Source: Candidatus Dechloromonas phosphoritropha
GTDB taxonomy: Bacteria > Pseudomonadota > Gammaproteobacteria > Burkholderiales > Rhodocyclaceae
Length of the DNA: 64,000 bases
Assembly (NCBI GenBank): GCA_016722705.1
Contig: JADKGN010000004.1
Coordinates: 1,488,001-1,552,000, forward strand
Direction of reading: 5' to 3'
Positions 62,270 through 64,000 of this stretch are shown here, one piece after another. The notes beneath the pieces are model-generated. The model was not told where the DNA came from. It saw only the letters and a list, made by a program, of their open reading frames with translations, and did no database searches. Numbering within the stretch: the stretch's first letter is position 1; each line of letters begins with the position of its first letter. The position numbers and the translations under genes were made by a program.

Positions 62270-63764
62270 CATCCCTTTATATACAACTCACATGACATGA
62301 CGGATCTCGCGCATATGCTCTACGCCGGAGACGAAATCGCGCAAGCGCTGAATGCCGAGCCAGAGGGATTTGACGCCGGGTTCGCCGTCGCCCTTACGGG
62401 CGAGGAATCCGCCGAGCTGCGCGATCAGGCGGATGACCTCGCGAACCGCCGGCACCTTCTTCGGTGGCTTCTTCTTGTTGAGGATGAAGGCGCCGGCCCA
62501 TTCCGTTTCGGAGAAGAACAGATCGGCAGACCACTGCGGGTGGATGCGTCCCAGGCGGATCAGACGGGCGAGGCGCCAGGAAACGACCAGATAGACCGCC
62601 AGCGCCAGTTCCAGCTTGCTCTGGCTGCCCAGTTGCAAGGCCTCGACCCGGCAGCCGTTCTTGAGTACATGGAACAAGGTTTCGATCTCCCAGCGGCAGC
62701 GATACCAGTCGATCAATTCGACGGCCGCCTCAAGACCGGCAACTTCACGATTGGTCAGCAAGCGCCATTCGACCGGCTTGCAGCCGGTAGGCGCTTCGAT
62801 TTCCGTGGCGATCAGACAGGTCACGCGGACGTGGCGGCCGTCCGTGTCAGGAGTGGGAAGGTCGACCGCCTGGCTTCGCAACTGCTGGCGCACAATCCGT
62901 TCCGGCTGCCCGTGCCGCGATGCCAGGGTGAATTCGATCTCGCCGAGCGGCGCTTCGGCAAGAGTTGCCGCCCACAGTTTGCCGCCTTGCGGCAAACAGC
63001 GGTTGTGCTCGGCGCGAATCAGCCAGTCTGCTGGCGTCCCCAACACCTGGGCGCGGTGCATCAGGCCGACCATGTCCGCTTCGCGGTCGGCCACATAGAC
63101 CAACCGCGTTTGTGGCATCGTCGCCGCGGTTTCGGCGACCCGCTCGTAGCCTTCGATCCAGCGCGTGCTCTCGCTGATGCCCGGCCGGCTTCCGTCGGCC
63201 GCTTTCGCCTCTCTCGCCCACATCCAGGCGTCGATCACCCCGAGCGGTGCGCGTTCCGGCGTGACCGCATAGGTCGGATGCAGATACATGCCGCGCTGGG
63301 CTTCATACGAGAGCGGCCCGAGTCCTTCGATCTTTTGGCCGTTGAAGTCCAGTTCGGTGGTGTCCTGAAGGCACAGCACGACTGGGTGTTGCGCCATGCG
63401 CCCTTGGCTGCAATCCATGTGTGGTTGCAGGATCGATTGCCAGGTCAGCCCACGCTTGCCAGCGCTGGCCTGGTCGAAGAAGCGGTAAGCCGCCAGCGTC
63501 TCCGCCCAATCCCCGCAGGCGCCCGGTATGCTCGCCGTCGGCTGCTCGGCAAAGCGTGTCGCCAGTTTGATCAGCCTCAGCTTCAGACGTCCGTCCCCAA
63601 GTTCAGCCCCGCCAAATTCGTCTCCCGCCCAGTTTGCCATCGCCCGATCCCCATGAAAATGGGAAGGACCAAGCAAGGGGTATACCAGATAAATTTAGTC
63701 AACTACTTGCCAGGGGCGCATCGGGCGGTCAGATTATGATGAGTGAGTTGTGTATAATGAGCTG
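62270..63764. mobile_element. IS50/Tn5-like insertion sequence, 1495 bp, complete
   Basis: The ends are 19-bp imperfect inverted repeats: CATCCCTTTATATACAACT (left) and CAGCTCATTATACACAACT (complement of the right end), 15 of 19 identical. The inner part resembles the Tn5 outside end (TTATACACAA). A 9-bp direct repeat CCTCAAGCC flanks it (62261-62269, 63765-63773), the Tn5/IS50 target-duplication length. One intact transposase fills it. It inserted at the stop codon of an acyl-carrier-protein gene without changing that protein. Confidence 0.92.
62288..63640 (-). CDS. IS4-superfamily transposase, IS50 group
   Basis: 450 residues from the ATG at 63640 (MANWAGDEFGGAELGDGRLK), the N-terminal pattern of Tn5-like transposases. 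The DDE residues fit LCLQDTTELDF, VYVADREADMVG and the YREK-type motif YRCRWEIETLFHVLKNG. The stop codon lies within the left terminal repeat, so the gene uses almost all of the element. The frame is intact. Confidence 0.92.
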   Translation of the reverse strand: MANWAGDEFGGAELGDGRLKLRLIKLATRFAEQPTASIPGACGDWAETLAAYRFFDQASAGKRGLTWQSILQPHMDCSQGRMAQHPVVLCLQDTTELDFNGQKIEGLGPLSYEAQRGMYLHPTYAVTPERAPLGVIDAWMWAREAKAADGSRPGISESTRWIEGYERVAETAATMPQTRLVYVADREADMVGLMHRAQVLGTPADWLIRAEHNRCLPQGGKLWAATLAEAPLGEIEFTLASRHGQPERIVRQQLRSQAVDLPTPDTDGRHVRVTCLIATEIEAPTGCKPVEWRLLTNREVAGLEAAVELIDWYRCRWEIETLFHVLKNGCRVEALQLGSQSKLELALAVYLVVSWRLARLIRLGRIHPQWSADLFFSETEWAGAFILNKKKPPKKVPAVREVIRLIAQLGGFLARKGDGEPGVKSLWLGIQRLRDFVSGVEHMREIRHVM

Positions 63765-63766
63765 CC

Positions 63767-64000
63767 TCAAGCCCTCTTCATCGAGTTAATAAGTGTCTCA
63801 ATGTCCTTTGCTGAATCGACAAGACTGACGTCAAACTCGAAATCGGAAAAGTCCAGCCCGAATGCTTCTTCAAGATACATGACAAGATTCATCATCGAGA
63901 AGGAATCCAGGCGACCGCTGAAAAATAGTGACTCGTTATCCGCAAAGTCTTTGTGATCGCCGTGCTTTTCCAGGGTTTCCTTTAGAAATTCACGCAACTT
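63767..64000 (-). CDS. Acyl carrier protein-like gene, 5' end beyond window
   Basis: At least 76 residues ending SMKRA; the 5' end runs off the window. The phosphopantetheine attachment region is GRLDSFSMMNLVMYLEEAFG, with Ser in the Asp-Ser-Phe motif, followed by FSDFEFDVSLVDSAKDIETL, the normal helix III. It is a carrier for acyl or aminoacyl groups, probably from a biosynthetic cluster that continues outside the window. Its stop codon is inside the target duplication of the IS50-like element, so the IS separates it from any downstream gene. Confidence 0.85.
   Translation of the reverse strand, partial: KLREFLKETLEKHGDHKDFADNESLFFSGRLDSFSMMNLVMYLEEAFGLDFSDFEFDVSLVDSAKDIETLINSMKRA

Noticed and set aside
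61963..62295. 110-codon plus-strand frame left of the IS50-like element
   Set aside because: It crosses the IS boundary, has no recognisable domains and atypical composition, so it is probably not a gene.
1..64000. CRISPR arrays and tRNA or rRNA genes
   Set aside because: I found no regularly spaced repeats of CRISPR length and no stretch I could fold as a tRNA or match to rRNA.

Overview
The window looks like a chromosomal segment of a GC-rich betaproteobacterium, most likely Rhodocyclales (Accumulibacter/Propionivibrio/Dechloromonas-like). This is inferred from gene content and order (priA-hemE-trkH-trkA-ntrX-ntrY-rsmB, fmt-def/lysM-dprA, PF08886-type gshA with gshB, hoxV-hypABF), not from a database search. 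It covers the replication-initiation neighbourhood: gyrB-dnaN-dnaA on the minus strand diverges from rpmH-rnpA-yidD-yidC-mnmE on the plus strand. Three parS-like ParB sites lie at 2.3, 14.8 and 22.5 kb.

Region 1 (0-31.9 kb) is mostly housekeeping: a methyltransferase-like protein with a ROK sugar kinase and a MOSC protein; priA and hemE separated by a DnaA-box-rich, AT-rich gap; K+ uptake (trkH, trkA); an NtrYX-type two-component system coupled to a DUF4390 protein and rsmB; an S1/P1 nuclease and speD; a doubly broken htpX; fmt-def; a LysM protein with dprA; topB; rsuA-oxyR; ybiT; gshA-gshB-apbE; a GNAT/nitrilase pair; and dtd with an unusual palindromic in-frame insertion.

Region 2 (31.9-39.2 kb) is an envelope cluster on the minus strand: small secreted proteins, a glycine-rich secreted protein carrying an 11-G tract, a DUF2092-type protein, two unknown secreted proteins, a large periplasmic arylsulfatase and an outer-membrane barrel. 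A divergent SYLF-domain lipoprotein follows, and a decayed glycine-zipper gene end lies behind gyrB.

Region 3 (39.2-48.4 kb) is the dnaA/rpmH core. The mnmE 3' end resembles the SGI1-type integration site. Region 4 (48.4-51.9 kb) follows it and is a decayed insertion zone: five GTGTTCCCA repeats, an integrase/transposase mosaic with an internal stop, and an intact IS1380-type element. That element has an 18-bp terminal inverted repeat and a 4-bp target duplication. Removing it restores an 83-codon membrane-protein gene.

Region 5 (51.9-59.8 kb) holds a DUF4337 protein, two peptidoglycan enzymes (DUF882 peptidase and LdtD-like transpeptidase), and the NiFe-hydrogenase maturation genes hoxV-hypA-hypB-hypF, with no hypC, hypD or hypE after them. 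Region 6 (59.8-64 kb) is accessory: a radical SAM/SPASM enzyme and an unrecognised 134-aa partner behind a perfect palindrome, an inverted hypF 3' fragment, an IS50/Tn5-like element with a 9-bp target duplication, and an acyl-carrier-protein gene running off the window edge. The radical SAM cassette is the best candidate for an undescribed system. The hemE-priA DnaA-box cluster and the parS sites are the most interesting chromosome-biology signals.
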